A stretch of DNA of 64,000 nt from Qipengyuania gaetbuli (GTDB lineage: Bacteria; Pseudomonadota; Alphaproteobacteria; Sphingomonadales; Sphingomonadaceae), in the NCBI RefSeq assembly GCF_020524765.1, contig NZ_JAIVLR010000001.1, positions 1,488,001 through 1,552,000 on the forward strand, written 5' to 3'. Below are positions 18,558 through 28,260 of this stretch, piece after piece; the first letter of the stretch is position 1; each line of letters starts with the position of its first letter. Below the pieces are notes generated by a model. That model saw nothing but the letters and a program-made list of their open reading frames with translations, was not told where the DNA came from and ran no database searches. Position numbers and translations under genes: made by a program.

Positions 18558-19942
18558 GGGCGCTCCTCGCCTCGCTCGTGTTGCTTGCGGCGACGCCAGC
18601 GAGTGCGATCCTGCCTGAGCTTTCACAGGAAGGCAGCGAGGCCTCCGCCCCTGTCGAGGTGCCCGTCCAGCAGATCGACGACACCATCGACGAGGGTGCG
18701 GACGACAGAATTGCAGAGCGAATCCGAGGCATTTTCGCAGAACTGCCGGCCTTTGCGGAGGTCGAGGTGTCGGTCAGCCAGGGCGTCGTCTCGCTGGGCG
18801 GCACGGTGCCGCGACAGGAAGACATCGCCCGCGCCGAAGCGATCGCCGGGCGCGTCTCGGGCGTGGTGACGGTCGAGAACGATTTGCAGCGCGACCTGTC
18901 CATCTCCTCGCAGGGCGAAGGGCTGTCGAGCCTTGCCGACCGCTGGTCCGGCTTCGTCGCGATGCTGCCGCTGATTGCGCTGGCGCTTGCCGTGTGGGGC
19001 GTGATCGCGCTGGTCGGCTACATCATCGCCGGGCTGGGCGTGCTGTGGCACAAGCTCGCGCCCAACAGCTTTCTTGCCGAACTCATCGCCAGCGCCATCC
19101 GCTTCGTCTTCATAGTGGGCGGCCTCGTGGTGGCGCTCGACATGGTCGGGGCGGGCGCACTGCTCGGCGCGGTGCTGGGCGGGGCGGGGGTCATTGGCCT
19201 CGCGCTCGGCTTTGCGCTGCGCGATACGATCGAGAACTACGTCGCCTCGCTGATGCTGTCCCTGCGCCAGCCCTTCCGCGCCAACGACTGGGTGCAGATC
19301 GACCAGCTGGAAGGCCGCGTCATTCGCCTCACCAGCCGCGCGACGATCCTCATGACGCTCGACGGCAATCACTTGCGCATCCCCAACAGCCAGGTGTTCA
19401 AGGCAGTCATCACCAATTTCACCCGCAATCCGAACCGGCGCTTCGAATTCGATCTCGGCGTGGATGCGGATGACGATGCCCGCGCGGCGCGGCAGCTGGG
19501 CCGCGATACGCTGGCGGCGCTCGACTTCGTGCTCGACGACCCGCCTGCCGAGGCGCGGATTGTCGAAGTGGGCGATTCGAACGTGGTGATCCGTGTCCTC
19601 GGCTGGATCGACCAGACGAAGACCGATTGGTGGAAGGCGCAAAGCCAGGCGATCCCGGCGGTCAAGGAAGCGCTGGAAGAGGCCGGTTTCGGCCTGCCGG
19701 AGCCGATTTACCGCCTGCGCTTCGACCCGCGTTCGGCCACCCTGCCGTTCGAAAACCGTGCGGAGGGCACCAGCGAGAAGGAACAGCAGGCGGCGAAGAA
19801 AGTGCGGCAGGTCAGCGCCGCGCCGCCTGAAGAGGACGTGCGACCGGTCGATGAAATCGTCGAGATGGTCGAGCAGGAACGTCGCCAGGCGGGCGGCGAG
19901 CAGGACAAGGACCTGCTCGACCGCTCACGCCCGGTGGAATGA
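18554..19942 (+). CDS. Mechanosensitive channel (MscS family) with N-terminal BON domain
   Basis: The 462-residue protein opens with a signal-like hydrophobic N-terminus (MRALLASLVLLAATPASA). A BON domain at about residues 50-115 (ERIRGIFAELPAF, VVSLGGTVPR, VVTVENDL) follows; BON domains bind membranes or phospholipid. Then come hydrophobic segments at about 135-160 and 180-200, and the MscS pore and upper beta domains (GAVLGGAGVIGLALGFALRDTIENYVASLML; IDQLEGRVIRLTSRAT; IPNSQVFKAVITNFTRNP). The C-terminus is a charged tail. It likely releases solutes on hypo-osmotic shock, with BON as a periplasmic sensor (inference). The start overlaps the pmbA stop. Confidence 0.9.
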   Translation: MRALLASLVLLAATPASAILPELSQEGSEASAPVEVPVQQIDDTIDEGADDRIAERIRGIFAELPAFAEVEVSVSQGVVSLGGTVPRQEDIARAEAIAGRVSGVVTVENDLQRDLSISSQGEGLSSLADRWSGFVAMLPLIALALAVWGVIALVGYIIAGLGVLWHKLAPNSFLAELIASAIRFVFIVGGLVVALDMVGAGALLGAVLGGAGVIGLALGFALRDTIENYVASLMLSLRQPFRANDWVQIDQLEGRVIRLTSRATILMTLDGNHLRIPNSQVFKAVITNFTRNPNRRFEFDLGVDADDDARAARQLGRDTLAALDFVLDDPPAEARIVEVGDSNVVIRVLGWIDQTKTDWWKAQSQAIPAVKEALEEAGFGLPEPIYRLRFDPRSATLPFENRAEGTSEKEQQAAKKVRQVSAAPPEEDVRPVDEIVEMVEQERRQAGGEQDKDLLDRSRPVE

Positions 19943-19955
19943 GCCTTGCTGTCTC

Positions 19956-20050
19956 GCACCGACCTTCGTCGGTGCATCCTCGCTAGACGCTCAGCAAGCT
20001 GCGCCGCCTGCGGGCGGGCGGTCGCCCTTGCCGTGCCCGACCGGGCACGG
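19956..20050. repeat. Intergenic hairpin-rich element (REP-like)
   Basis: Two perfect inverted repeats occupy the gap between the convergent MscS and ppa genes: GCACCGAC-CTTC-GTCGGTGC (19956-19975) and CCGTGCCCG-AC-CGGGCACGG (20031-20050), with a GC-rich tract between them. There is no T tract. It resembles the REP/BIME-type intergenic elements of high-GC proteobacteria, but a single copy in this window cannot prove repetition. Confidence 0.45.
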
Positions 20051-20059
20051 ATCGGGTTC

Positions 20060-20593
20060 CTACTTGCCCGCCTCGTAGCGCTCGATCGCTTCGATCACGA
20101 TCTTGCGCGCTTCTGCGGCATCGCCCCAGGCGCCGACACGGACCCACTTTTCGGCTTCCAGGTCCTTGTAGTGGGTGAAGAAGTGCTCGATCTGCTGGAA
20201 GATGATGGACGGAAGGTCCTTCGTCTCGCCGACGTCCGAGTAATAGGGGAACGTCGTGTCGACCGGCACGCAGATCAGCTTTTCATCGCCGCCGTGCTCG
20301 TCTTCGAGGTTAAGCACGCCGATCGGGCGGGCGCGCACCACGCAGCCCGCGATGAAGGGCGAGCGCGAGATGACCAGCGCGTCCAGCGGGTCGCCATCGG
20401 GCGACAGCGTGTGGGGCACGAAGCCGTAATTCGCCGGATAGCGCATCGGCGTGTGCAGGATGCGGTCGACGAACAGCGCGCCGCTTTCCTTGTCGAATTC
20501 GTACTTCACCGGTTCGCCGCCGGTGGGCACTTCGATGATGACGTTGAGGCTCTCGGGCGGATTGTCGCCAACGGGGATCTTGTCGATGCGCAT
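20060..20593 (-). CDS. ppa: Inorganic pyrophosphatase
   Basis: The 177-residue cytoplasmic family I pyrophosphatase hydrolyses pyrophosphate and so drives biosynthetic reactions. Visible active-site elements are EVPTGGEPVKYEFDKESG, the YPANYGFVPHT stretch and the metal-binding DGDPLDALV. Length is normal for a hexameric bacterial enzyme. It is divergent from hisS with about 117 bases between them and convergent with the MscS gene. Confidence 0.97.
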   Translation of the reverse strand: MRIDKIPVGDNPPESLNVIIEVPTGGEPVKYEFDKESGALFVDRILHTPMRYPANYGFVPHTLSPDGDPLDALVISRSPFIAGCVVRARPIGVLNLEDEHGGDEKLICVPVDTTFPYYSDVGETKDLPSIIFQQIEHFFTHYKDLEAEKWVRVGAWGDAAEARKIVIEAIERYEAGK

Positions 20594-20710
20594 GCGCTAC
20601 TCTTCTAACTAAGTTTAGGTTCGCCCCTCTCCCCAGAAAGACTTCGCGGCGCGCCCTAGCGCCTTGCGAAGGATTGCGGAAGGGGGACGATAGTCCTAAT
20701 CGCGGCGCCC

Positions 20711-22063
20711 ATGTCGAAAACACCACAGGCCATTCGCGGCACGCAGGATATCTTCGGTCCCGATGCGGAAGCATTCGCTTTCGTCGTCGAAACCTTCGAG
20801 CGCGTGCGCAAGCTCTACCGCTTCCGCCGGGTCGAAATGCCCGTGTTCGAGAAGACCGAGGTGTTCAGCCGCGCGATCGGCGAGACGACCGACGTCGTCT
20901 CGAAGGAAATGTATTCCTTCGATGACCGCGGCGGGGAATCGCTCACCCTGCGCCCCGAATTCACCGCCGGCATCGCGCGCGCCTATCTGTCGAACGGCTG
21001 GCAGCAGCACGCGCCGCTCAAAGTCGCCACCCACGGCCCGCTGTTCCGCTACGAGCGCCCGCAGAAGGGCCGCTACCGCCAGTTCCACCAGATCGACGCC
21101 GAAATTCTCGGTGCGGCCGAACCGCAGGCGGATGTCGAACTGCTCGCCATGGCCGACCAGATCATTCGCGAACTGGGGATCGAGGGCGTGACGCTCCACC
21201 TCAACACGCTAGGCGACGGCGACAGCCGCGAAGCCTGGCGCGGCGCGCTGGTCGAACATTTCCGCGCCGTGAAGGACGAACTGAGCGAAGATTCGCAGGA
21301 ACGGCTCGAAAAGAACCCACTGCGCATTCTCGACAGCAAGGACCCGCGCGACAGGCGGTTCGTGGCCGATGCGCCGAAGATCGATGCTTACCTGTCGGAC
21401 GACGCGCGCGCTTTCTTCGACGCGGTGACCGCGGGCCTCGATGCGGCGGGCGTGAAGTGGACGCGCGCGGAAAGCCTCGTGCGCGGCCTCGACTACTATC
21501 GCCACACCGCCTTCGAGTTCATTCCCGACGAGGGTAGCGAGGCTGCCGGGAAGCTCGGCAGCCAAAGCACCATCCTTGGCGGCGGACGCTATGACGGCCT
21601 GATGGAAAGCCTCGGCGGAGCGCCCACGCCTGCGGTCGGCTGGGCTGCCGGGATCGAGCGCCTCGCGATGATTGTAGGTGACAAAACCCCTCGCCAACAA
21701 ACTGCGGCGGTCGTGATAGAGTCTGCCGAGGATCAGATTACCAACATTGCCATGATGTATGTGCGCGCAATGCGACATAACGGCGTACCCGTCTTAGTCT
21801 ATCGAACCGGAAGCGTTAAAAAGCGCTTCGATAAGGCTCTCAAAGACGATCCGGCGATAATGTTCGTATTCAAGAATCCGCGAACTGAAGGTGAGGCGGC
21901 GCGGATTGACGTTCGCGTGGCTGCCCACAAGACCGGCGAATTGAACAAAGGGTTGGAAGCAAGGCCCGCGACGCTATCTCAGAATCTATTTTTGGTTGAC
22001 CGTAGTATCTGGGGGAATGCGATCCGTAAGGGATCGGAATTGTCTCTCTTTTCCAAACAATGA
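20711..22063 (+). CDS. hisS: Histidine--tRNA ligase with compositionally distinct C-terminal domain
   Basis: The 450-residue class II synthetase has motif 1 in the N-terminal region, motif 2 [26 protein letters not shown] ([19 protein letters not shown]), the HisA motif LVRGLDYY and motif 3 [11 protein letters not shown] ending near residue 319. Residues about 320-450 form a strand-helix-strand region with [10 protein letters not shown], compatible with a divergent anticodon-binding domain. From about base 21670 the DNA changes sharply: hand counts give about 48-52% GC per 60-base row, against 68-75% just before and 63% just after in prfA. Lys AAA, Leu TTA and Ser TCT codons appear. This suggests recombination or transfer of the C-terminal domain. 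The stop overlaps prfA. Confidence 0.93.
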   Translation: MSKTPQAIRGTQDIFGPDAEAFAFVVETFERVRKLYRFRRVEMPVFEKTEVFSRAIGETTDVVSKEMYSFDDRGGESLTLRPEFTAGIARAYLSNGWQQHAPLKVATHGPLFRYERPQKGRYRQFHQIDAEILGAAEPQADVELLAMADQIIRELGIEGVTLHLNTLGDGDSREAWRGALVEHFRAVKDELSEDSQERLEKNPLRILDSKDPRDRRFVADAPKIDAYLSDDARAFFDAVTAGLDAAGVKWTRAESLVRGLDYYRHTAFEFIPDEGSEAAGKLGSQSTILGGGRYDGLMESLGGAPTPAVGWAAGIERLAMIVGDKTPRQQTAAVVIESAEDQITNIAMMYVRAMRHNGVPVLVYRTGSVKKRFDKALKDDPAIMFVFKNPRTEGEAARIDVRVAAHKTGELNKGLEARPATLSQNLFLVDRSIWGNAIRKGSELSLFSKQ

Positions 22064-23127
22064 CGATCCCAGCCGAACGCCTTGACCAGATTGCCAACCG
22101 CTTCGCCGAACTCGAAGCGCGCATGGCTTCGGGCCAGCTGGAAGGCGATGCCTTCGTCCAGGCGAGCCGCGACTATGCCGAGCTCGAACCGGTGGCGAAG
22201 ATCGCTGCCGAGGTGAAAGCCGCGCGCGAGGAGATCGAGAGCCTCGAGGAGATGCTGACCGATCCCGAGATGAAGGCGATGGCGGAAGAAGAACTGGCCA
22301 CGCTTAGGAAGCGGCTGCCCGAGGCAGAGCGCCAGCTGGCGATCGCCATGCTGCCGCGCGACAGTGCCGACAACAAGCCCGCCATGCTGGAAATCCGCGC
22401 GGGGACCGGCGGCGACGAGGCAGCACTATTCGCCGGTGACCTCTACCGCATGTACGAGCGCTATGCCGCCGAGCAGGGCTGGAAGGTCGAGCCGGTCAGC
22501 ATCAGCGCGTCCGAAGTCGGCGGTTTCAAGGAAATCGTCGCCAACGTGACCGGCACGGGCGTGTTCGCCAAATTGAAGTTCGAAAGCGGCGTGCACCGCG
22601 TCCAGCGCGTGCCCGAGACGGAGAGCGGGGGACGCATCCATACCTCCGCGGCAACGGTCGCCGTTCTGCCCGAGCCGGACGAGGTCGATGTCCAGATCGA
22701 TCCGGGCGACCTCAAGATCGACACGTACCGCGCCAGCGGGGCGGGCGGCCAGCACGTCAATACGACCGACAGTGCGATCCGCATCACGCACTTGCCCACC
22801 GGCACGGTCGTCACCTGCCAGGACGGGCGCAGCCAGCACAAGAACCGCGAACAGGCGATGCAGGTGCTGCGCACCCGCCTCTACGATGCCCAGCGCGAGG
22901 CGACGCAGGGCGCCGAGGCAGAGGCCCGCAAGGCCATGGTCGGCAGCGGGGACCGGTCGGAACGCATCCGGACCTATAACTACCCGCAAGGCCGCGTGAC
23001 CGATCACCGCATCGGCTTGACCCTGCAGAAGCTGCCCCAGATCATCGCCGGACCGGGTCTTGGCGAATTGGTCGACGCGCTGATCGCCGAGGACGAAGCC
23101 AAGCGGCTCGCCGCGATGAATGACTGA
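22060..23127 (+). CDS. prfA: Peptide chain release factor 1
   Basis: The 355-residue RF1 terminates translation at UAA and UAG. The peptidyl-hydrolysis GGQ motif is in [22 protein letters not shown] (Gln methylated by PrmC). The codon-recognition domain is present, and the C-terminal helices are normal. The start ATG overlaps the hisS stop (ATGA), and its 3' end overlaps prmC by 8 bases. The hisS-prfA-prmC chain is therefore likely one translation-related transcript. Base composition returns to the normal high GC from the first codons. Confidence 0.97.
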   Translation: MTIPAERLDQIANRFAELEARMASGQLEGDAFVQASRDYAELEPVAKIAAEVKAAREEIESLEEMLTDPEMKAMAEEELATLRKRLPEAERQLAIAMLPRDSADNKPAMLEIRAGTGGDEAALFAGDLYRMYERYAAEQGWKVEPVSISASEVGGFKEIVANVTGTGVFAKLKFESGVHRVQRVPETESGGRIHTSAATVAVLPEPDEVDVQIDPGDLKIDTYRASGAGGQHVNTTDSAIRITHLPTGTVVTCQDGRSQHKNREQAMQVLRTRLYDAQREATQGAEAEARKAMVGSGDRSERIRTYNYPQGRVTDHRIGLTLQKLPQIIAGPGLGELVDALIAEDEAKRLAAMND

Positions 23128-23944
23128 CACGATCGCGGAAGCAATCCGCACTGCTGCGGAAAGGCTATCCGCGACCAGCGATACCGCGCGTCTCGATGCG
23201 GAATTGCTGATGGCGCACGCGCTGGGCATATCGCGCTCGCGGATGCTGATCACCATGATGCGCGAGGCACCTCCACCCGCTTTTGCCGAACTCGTCGAAC
23301 GCCGTGCCGCGCGCAAACCAATCGCACATATCACGGGCGAGCAGGAATTCTTCGGCCTGCCATTGCGTGTCACTCCGGACACGCTGGTGCCGCGCGGGGA
23401 TAGCGAGGTGCTGGTCGAGGCGGCGCTGGAGTTGAAACCAGATGCCGCGCGCGTGCTCGACCTTGGCACGGGGACGGGCGCGCTGCTGCTCGCCATCCTG
23501 TCCCACTGCACGGCGGAAGGGGTCGCGACCGACCGTTCTTCGGGCGCCCTTGCCGTGGCGCGCGACAATGCGGAGCGGCTAGGGCTTTCCGCGCGCACCC
23601 GCTTCGTGGAGCGCGACTGGACGCAAGAGGGCTGGAGCGACGGGCTCGGCCAGTTCGACCTCGTCGTGTCGAACCCGCCCTATGTGGAGAGCGATGCCGC
23701 GCTCGAACCCGATGTGCGGGATTACGAGCCGGCCTCCGCCCTGTTTTCCGGGCCGGAAGGACTTGACGACTATCGCGTGATTGTCCCTCAGCTTGGCAAG
23801 CTATTAATTCCGGGCGGGGTGGCAGTGCTCGAAATCGGCGCGACTCAAGCGGATAGCGTGTCTGCCATCGCCCGCGACTCGGGCTTCGATGTGACCTTGC
23901 GCCACGACCTTGCCGGACGGCCCCGGGCACTGATTCTCAGATAA
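23120..23944 (+). CDS. prmC: Protein-(glutamine-N5) methyltransferase, release-factor specific
   Basis: The 274-residue SAM-dependent enzyme methylates the GGQ glutamine of RF1 and RF2. The N-terminal helical domain is followed by the Rossmann methyltransferase domain with [13 protein letters not shown] and the catalytic substrate-binding motif SNPPY (near residue 190). It overlaps prfA, its substrate gene, by 8 bases, the usual conserved arrangement. No anomaly is seen. Confidence 0.96.
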   Translation: MTDTIAEAIRTAAERLSATSDTARLDAELLMAHALGISRSRMLITMMREAPPPAFAELVERRAARKPIAHITGEQEFFGLPLRVTPDTLVPRGDSEVLVEAALELKPDAARVLDLGTGTGALLLAILSHCTAEGVATDRSSGALAVARDNAERLGLSARTRFVERDWTQEGWSDGLGQFDLVVSNPPYVESDAALEPDVRDYEPASALFSGPEGLDDYRVIVPQLGKLLIPGGVAVLEIGATQADSVSAIARDSGFDVTLRHDLAGRPRALILR

Positions 23945-23975
23945 GGCTTGGCAAAGGCGATTCGACGCTTTACCT

Positions 23976-24016
23976 CTGGCCACAGGCCAGTGGTGTGCGA
24001 AGGACTTCGTCCCACC
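23976..24016 (+). other. Hairpins in the 236-base prmC-DUF4167 interval
   Basis: Two inverted repeats follow prmC: CTGGCC-ACA-GGCCAG (23976-23990) and a compound stem GGTG...CACC enclosing CGAAG-GA-CTTCG (23992-24016). There is no T tract. The rest of 23945-24180 has no gene I can support. It could hold a structured RNA or the leader of the DUF4167 gene, but I recognise no known RNA family in it. Confidence 0.4.
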
Positions 24017-24180
24017 GGTTCCAGCTCCGACATTGCAGTTTTGGTGCGAGGCTCCGGCCCCGCATACCATGCACGAACGGGGGCACGCAGGTCGCCATAG
24101 GTCGCGTCCTGCGCAAGGGGATACGCGGCTGTAGGTGGATCACAGGATTCGCGCCGCGCCAGTGATGAGGACGAATATCC

Positions 24181-24804
24181 TTGAACAACAATCGCAATAA
24201 CCGTCGTCGCGGTCGCGGCAACAACCGGAACCAGGGCGGGGCAAATTCCGCCAACCGGATCGACAGCCGCGCCAGGGGCAATGCGCCCCAGCTGCTCGAC
24301 AAGTACAAGAAGCTTGCCCAGGACGCCCAGCACAATGGCGACCGCGTGCAGGCCGAATACTACCTGCAGTTCGCCGACCACTACTTCCGCGTGATCGCCG
24401 ACAACAAGGCACGCCAGGAAGAGTCCAAGGGCAAGCGTGACGACCGCTCCTCCGACGACGAGGATGATGGCGAAGACGAGGGTGACGACCACCGCGGCAA
24501 CCGCCGCCAGCGTTCGCGCCGCGACGACGACCAGCAGGGCGGCCGCGGACGCAAGCAGCGCGACGGCAATGACGACGGCCGCGATGACCGGGACAATGAC
24601 GTCGAAGCCGATGAAAAGCCCAAGAAGCGCCGCGGCCCCAAGAAGGCGCCGCGCGCCGTCGAGGGTGAACCGGGTGTCGAAGGCGAAATCGACGTGGCGG
24701 TCCTGCCGCCGGCTTTCGGCTCCAACGACGACGACAGCGACGAGAGCCCGGCTCCGCGCCGCCGTCGCCGCAAGAACGAAGACGCCGAAAGCGCCGTCGG
24801 CTGA
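24181..24804 (+). CDS. DUF4167 domain-containing protein
   Basis: The 207-residue cytoplasmic protein has a basic, Asn/Arg/Gly-rich N-terminus (NNNRNNRRRGRGNNRN), then the DUF4167 core with QLLDKYKKLAQDAQHNGDRVQAEYYLQFADHYFRV. The long tail has runs of Arg, Asp and Lys and ends in RRRRRKNEDAE-like repeats. DUF4167 is widespread in alphaproteobacteria; its function is not established, though the RGG-like N-terminus and charged tail suggest nucleic-acid or ribosome contact (inference). The start is a TTG with GAGGA upstream. It lies between the translation operon and lnt. Confidence 0.85.
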   Translation: MNNNRNNRRRGRGNNRNQGGANSANRIDSRARGNAPQLLDKYKKLAQDAQHNGDRVQAEYYLQFADHYFRVIADNKARQEESKGKRDDRSSDDEDDGEDEGDDHRGNRRQRSRRDDDQQGGRGRKQRDGNDDGRDDRDNDVEADEKPKKRRGPKKAPRAVEGEPGVEGEIDVAVLPPAFGSNDDDSDESPAPRRRRRKNEDAESAVG

Positions 24805-24868
24805 TCGCTCCGCGACCGGCTGACGCTTTCGCTTGCCATCGCCGCGCTTGTTCGTAACAGGCGCGGCA

Positions 24869-26464
24869 ATGGATCGTCTTACCGGATTGCTCACCCGCTA
24901 CCCGCTCCGCAGCGCCTTTGTGCTCGGGCTGGTCGCCGCGCTCGGCTATCCGCCGCTGCATCTCTGGCCGCTGGCGCTGGCCGGCATGGCGTTCTTCGTG
25001 AAGCTGCTGATCGAGCGGGACACGGCGCGCGGTGCGTTCCTCGCGGGCTGGTTGTTCGGCCTTGCGCATTTCACGCTGACCAACAACTGGATCGCGACTG
25101 CCTTCACCTTCCAGGCTGAAATGCCGGCCTGGCTGGGCTGGCTCGCGGTGCCGCTGCTCTGTCTCTATCTCGCTGTCTGGCCGGGGCTGGCCTCGCTCGG
25201 GGCATGGTTGCTCGCGCGGCGCGGCGGAACGGTGGCCTTTGCGCTCGCTTTCGGCGCGTTCTGGATTGCGGGCGAATGGTTCAAGAGCTGGATGTTCACC
25301 GGCTATGCCTGGGGGCCCTTTTCGCTCGCCCTGCTTGGCGGGTGGAGCACGCCCGGCGCGGCGATCGCACTGCCATTCACGGGGACCTACGCCCTTTCGG
25401 GCATTGCCGTGGCGCTGAGCGGATTGCTTACATGGATGGTCGCGGGCCGGCGGTGGGCCGTGCTTGGCGGTACACTGGCCATCCTTACCTTCGCCATGTT
25501 CCTGCCTGCCGGCGAAGAGCGTGAAGGCACGCTGCCACTCACGCTTGTCCAGCCGGATCTGAAGCAGGAGGATATCGACGATCCGTCCAAGTTCGAGGCC
25601 CAGTTCCGCACCATAGCCAGCCTCAGCCTGCCGCAGCGCGATGTCGAGAGGCGGCTCGTGCTATGGCCCGAAAGCGGTGTGCCCGACTACCTGCGAGAAG
25701 GCTATCCGCAGCGCTATTATGACCGCATGACTGCCGCCGGGGACCCGGCCTTCGCGCGGTTCCGCATTGGGCAGGCGATCGGCGAGGGCTCGCTATTGCT
25801 GACCGGCGCCACCGATCTCGAGATTGGCGAGGTTGATGGATACCGCCGGGCAACCGGTGCCTACAACACCATCACGCCGATCGAGGCGGACGGCACGCTG
25901 GGGCCGCGTTACGCCAAAGCGCATCTGGTGCCCTATGGCGAATATCTGCCGATGCGCGAAATTCTCGAGCCGCTCGGCCTTTCGCGCCTGGTGGCCGGGA
26001 CGATCGACTTCATTCCCGGACCCGGGCCGCGAACCATCGACCTGCGCCAATACGGCAAGGCAGGCATGCAGATCTGCTACGAAATCGTCTTCAGCGGCGA
26101 AGTGGCGGAGCGGGGCGAGCGGCCCGATTATATCTTCAACCCGTCCAACGACGGCTGGTTCGGCAACTGGGGCCCGCCGCAGCATCTTGCGCAGGCGCGT
26201 ATGCGCGCGATCGAGGAAGGCCTTCCGGTGCTCCGCTCGACGACCACCGGCATCAGCGCGGTGATCGATGCGCGCGGCGTGGTGCGCGATTACATCGGCC
26301 GCGGAGAGGCCGATCGCATCGACGGCTACGTGCCGCCCGCCGCCGCGCCGACCCCGTTTTCGCAGCTCGGGCACTGGCTCACCCTCGTCTGGGCGATCGT
26401 ACTTCTGGGCGGATCGCTTGTTGCCATGCGCGCCAAGGGTCGTTACCTGTCGCAAGACACATAA
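24869..26464 (+). CDS. lnt: Apolipoprotein N-acyltransferase
   Basis: The 531-residue inner-membrane enzyme adds the third acyl chain to the N-terminal Cys of lipoproteins. About seven hydrophobic segments occupy the first 215 residues. The nitrilase-like periplasmic domain follows, with catalytic Glu in WPESGVP, Lys in [13 protein letters not shown] and the acyl-carrying Cys in QICYEIVF. A last membrane helix lies near the C-terminus. The ATG at 24869 is preferred to a TTG 12 codons earlier. The stop codon lies inside the palindrome that precedes metK. Confidence 0.95.
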   Translation: MDRLTGLLTRYPLRSAFVLGLVAALGYPPLHLWPLALAGMAFFVKLLIERDTARGAFLAGWLFGLAHFTLTNNWIATAFTFQAEMPAWLGWLAVPLLCLYLAVWPGLASLGAWLLARRGGTVAFALAFGAFWIAGEWFKSWMFTGYAWGPFSLALLGGWSTPGAAIALPFTGTYALSGIAVALSGLLTWMVAGRRWAVLGGTLAILTFAMFLPAGEEREGTLPLTLVQPDLKQEDIDDPSKFEAQFRTIASLSLPQRDVERRLVLWPESGVPDYLREGYPQRYYDRMTAAGDPAFARFRIGQAIGEGSLLLTGATDLEIGEVDGYRRATGAYNTITPIEADGTLGPRYAKAHLVPYGEYLPMREILEPLGLSRLVAGTIDFIPGPGPRTIDLRQYGKAGMQICYEIVFSGEVAERGERPDYIFNPSNDGWFGNWGPPQHLAQARMRAIEEGLPVLRSTTTGISAVIDARGVVRDYIGRGEADRIDGYVPPAAAPTPFSQLGHWLTLVWAIVLLGGSLVAMRAKGRYLSQDT

Positions 26465-26476
26465 AGATTTCTTTAT
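26461..26476 (+). promoter_or_regulatory. Palindromic operator candidate upstream of metK
   Basis: A perfect inverted repeat ATAAAGA-TT-TCTTTAT starts 20 bases before the end of the metK leader and overlaps the lnt stop codon. The AT-rich palindrome stands out in high-GC DNA. It resembles sites described for SAM/SAH-responsive ArsR-type regulators of methionine-cycle genes in alphaproteobacteria (recalled, not checked). It would let metK be repressed independently of lnt. Confidence 0.55.
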
Positions 26477-26496
26477 ATCCAGATTCCGGGGTCTCA

Positions 26497-27735
26497 ATGC
26501 GCGCCAATTACCTGTTCACGTCGGAAAGCGTTTCCGAAGGCCATCCGGACAAGGTTTCCGACCAGATCAGCGATGCCATCGTCGACCTGATGCTGGCAAA
26601 AGATCCGGAATCGCGCGTCGCCTGCGAAACCATGACGACGACGCAGCGCGTCATCCTGTCCGGCGAGATCCGCTGCGCGCCGATGTACGACAAGCACAAT
26701 CCTGATTGGGCCGACAATGGCGGCTGGGCTCCGGGCGCAAAGGACGAAATCGAACAGGCGGTTCGCCGCACCGTGCGCGAAATCGGCTACGAGCAGGAAG
26801 GTTTCCACTGGCAGACGCTCGAGTTCGAGAACCATCTGCATGGCCAGTCGGATCACATCGCGCAGGGCGTCGATGCTAGCGGCAACAAGGACGAGGGCGC
26901 GGGCGACCAGGGCATCATGTTTGGCTTCGCCTGCGATGAAACGCCCGATTACATGCCTGCTACGCTCGACTACAGCCACAAGATTCTCGAACGGCTGGCT
27001 GCCGACCGCAAGAGCGGTGCCGCACCCTTCCTCGAACCCGATGCGAAGAGCCAGGTCACGCTGCGCTATGAAAACGGCAAGCCGGTGGAATGCACCGCGG
27101 TGGTCGTCTCGACCCAGCACGGCAAGGGCTACCACGAGGGCGAAAAGGAAGCCGAGCTCAAGGCCTATGTGAAGCAGGTCGTGTCCGACGTCCTGCCCGC
27201 CGGCTGGCTGACCGATGCGACGGAATGGCACATCAATCCCACCGGTGCGTTCGAGATCGGCGGGCCCGACGGCGATGCCGGTCTCACGGGCCGCAAGATC
27301 ATCGTCGATACCTATGGCGGCGCGGCACCGCACGGCGGCGGCGCTTTCAGCGGCAAGGACCCGACCAAGGTCGACCGTTCAGCTGCCTACGTCACCCGCT
27401 ACCTCGCCAAGAACATCGTGGCGGCAGGACTGGCGACGCGTTGCACGATCCAGCTGTCCTATGCGATCGGCGTGTCGAAGCCGCTGTCGCTCTATGTCGA
27501 CACGCATGGCACCAGTGCTGCAGGCGTAACCGACGAGAAGCTCGAAACCGCGATTTCAAACATCGAGAAGCTGGGCGGCCTGACACCGCGCGGTATCCGC
27601 ACGCACCTCGGGCTCAACAAGCCGATCTACCGCCAGACCGCAGCCTATGGCCACTTCGGGCGGCAGGCGGACGGCGATGCTTTCCCGTGGGAACGCACCG
27701 ACCTGGTCGACGAGCTGAGAGCGGCGCTCGCCTGA
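26497..27735 (+). CDS. metK: S-adenosylmethionine synthase
   Basis: The 412-residue cytoplasmic enzyme makes SAM from methionine and ATP. Signature blocks are [17 protein letters not shown] near the N-terminus (His of GHPDK), [12 protein letters not shown], and the P-loop-like [16 protein letters not shown]. It is slightly longer than E. coli MetK (384), with an insertion around residues 165-175 as often seen in alphaproteobacteria. Only 32 bases separate it from lnt, and these contain a perfect palindrome. There is no space for a known SAM riboswitch. The downstream hairpin at 27744 faces the convergent gene. Confidence 0.97.
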   Translation: MRANYLFTSESVSEGHPDKVSDQISDAIVDLMLAKDPESRVACETMTTTQRVILSGEIRCAPMYDKHNPDWADNGGWAPGAKDEIEQAVRRTVREIGYEQEGFHWQTLEFENHLHGQSDHIAQGVDASGNKDEGAGDQGIMFGFACDETPDYMPATLDYSHKILERLAADRKSGAAPFLEPDAKSQVTLRYENGKPVECTAVVVSTQHGKGYHEGEKEAELKAYVKQVVSDVLPAGWLTDATEWHINPTGAFEIGGPDGDAGLTGRKIIVDTYGGAAPHGGGAFSGKDPTKVDRSAAYVTRYLAKNIVAAGLATRCTIQLSYAIGVSKPLSLYVDTHGTSAAGVTDEKLETAISNIEKLGGLTPRGIRTHLGLNKPIYRQTAAYGHFGRQADGDAFPWERTDLVDELRAALA

Positions 27736-27739
27736 CAGC

Positions 27740-27766
27740 AAAAGGGCGGCACGCGAAGAGCCGCCC
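27740..27766 (-). terminator. Intrinsic terminator after the membrane gene at 27788
   Basis: A perfect stem GGGCGGC/GCCGCCC with a 9-base loop lies between the convergent metK and membrane genes. On the minus strand it is followed by TTTT, so it terminates the leftward GbsR-linked transcript. On the plus strand the T tract is poor, but it may still stop metK. Confidence 0.65.
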
Positions 27767-27787
27767 AGTTGCATTCTTCGATCACTT

Positions 27788-28195
27788 CTAACGCAGCACA
27801 ACGCTCTCGCGCGGTGCTTCGACGGGATTGCCGAAGCTATCCTCGCGCAGCCACTGCCCGACCTTGCGACCGAATTTCGCAATCGCGTTCATGTTGAAGA
27901 AGTGCATGAACCCGAGCGCGACCACGACCAGCCCGATCTTGCCCGAGAGGAACTGGATCATGTCGGCAATGTCGCCGGGCGCGCTGCCGAACCGCAGCGT
28001 GAGCAGGATCCACCCCAGATTGACGAGATAGAACCCGACCACAAGCAGGTGATTGGTGCTTCGCGCCAGCTGATCGTCATGCCCGAAGCATTCGACCAGA
28101 AAGATAATGCCGTTCTTCGACAGCGTGCGGGCCACCCAGACCGTGAGGGCGATGCTGACGACAAGATAGATGATGTAGGCAGGTACGAGATACAT
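27788..28195 (-). CDS. Multi-pass membrane protein of the GbsR-linked unit
   Basis: The 135-residue protein has four hydrophobic segments at about 3-25, 48-68, 75-92 and 85-105. A conserved-looking cytoplasmic loop FLVECFGHDDQLARSTNH holds a Cys and several His/Asp. I do not recognise a family. The start is the ATG at 28195, supported by GAGGAGGAA a few bases upstream; the longer open frame before it is not coding-like. It is third in line after the regulator gene and another membrane gene, and ends at an intrinsic terminator, so it probably belongs to one regulated transcript. Confidence 0.75.
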   Translation of the reverse strand: MYLVPAYIIYLVVSIALTVWVARTLSKNGIIFLVECFGHDDQLARSTNHLLVVGFYLVNLGWILLTLRFGSAPGDIADMIQFLSGKIGLVVVALGFMHFFNMNAIAKFGRKVGQWLREDSFGNPVEAPRESVVLR

Positions 28196-28260
28196 GAGGG
28201 TTCCTCCTCGGTTTTGGGTGTGTCTTGCAAAGGTCGCGTGCGTGGCGGGCCTGTCTCCTT

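Noticed and set aside
26465..26496. SAM riboswitch upstream of metK
   Set aside because: The leader is only about 32 bases and has no pseudoknot-type pairing; a protein operator is more likely.
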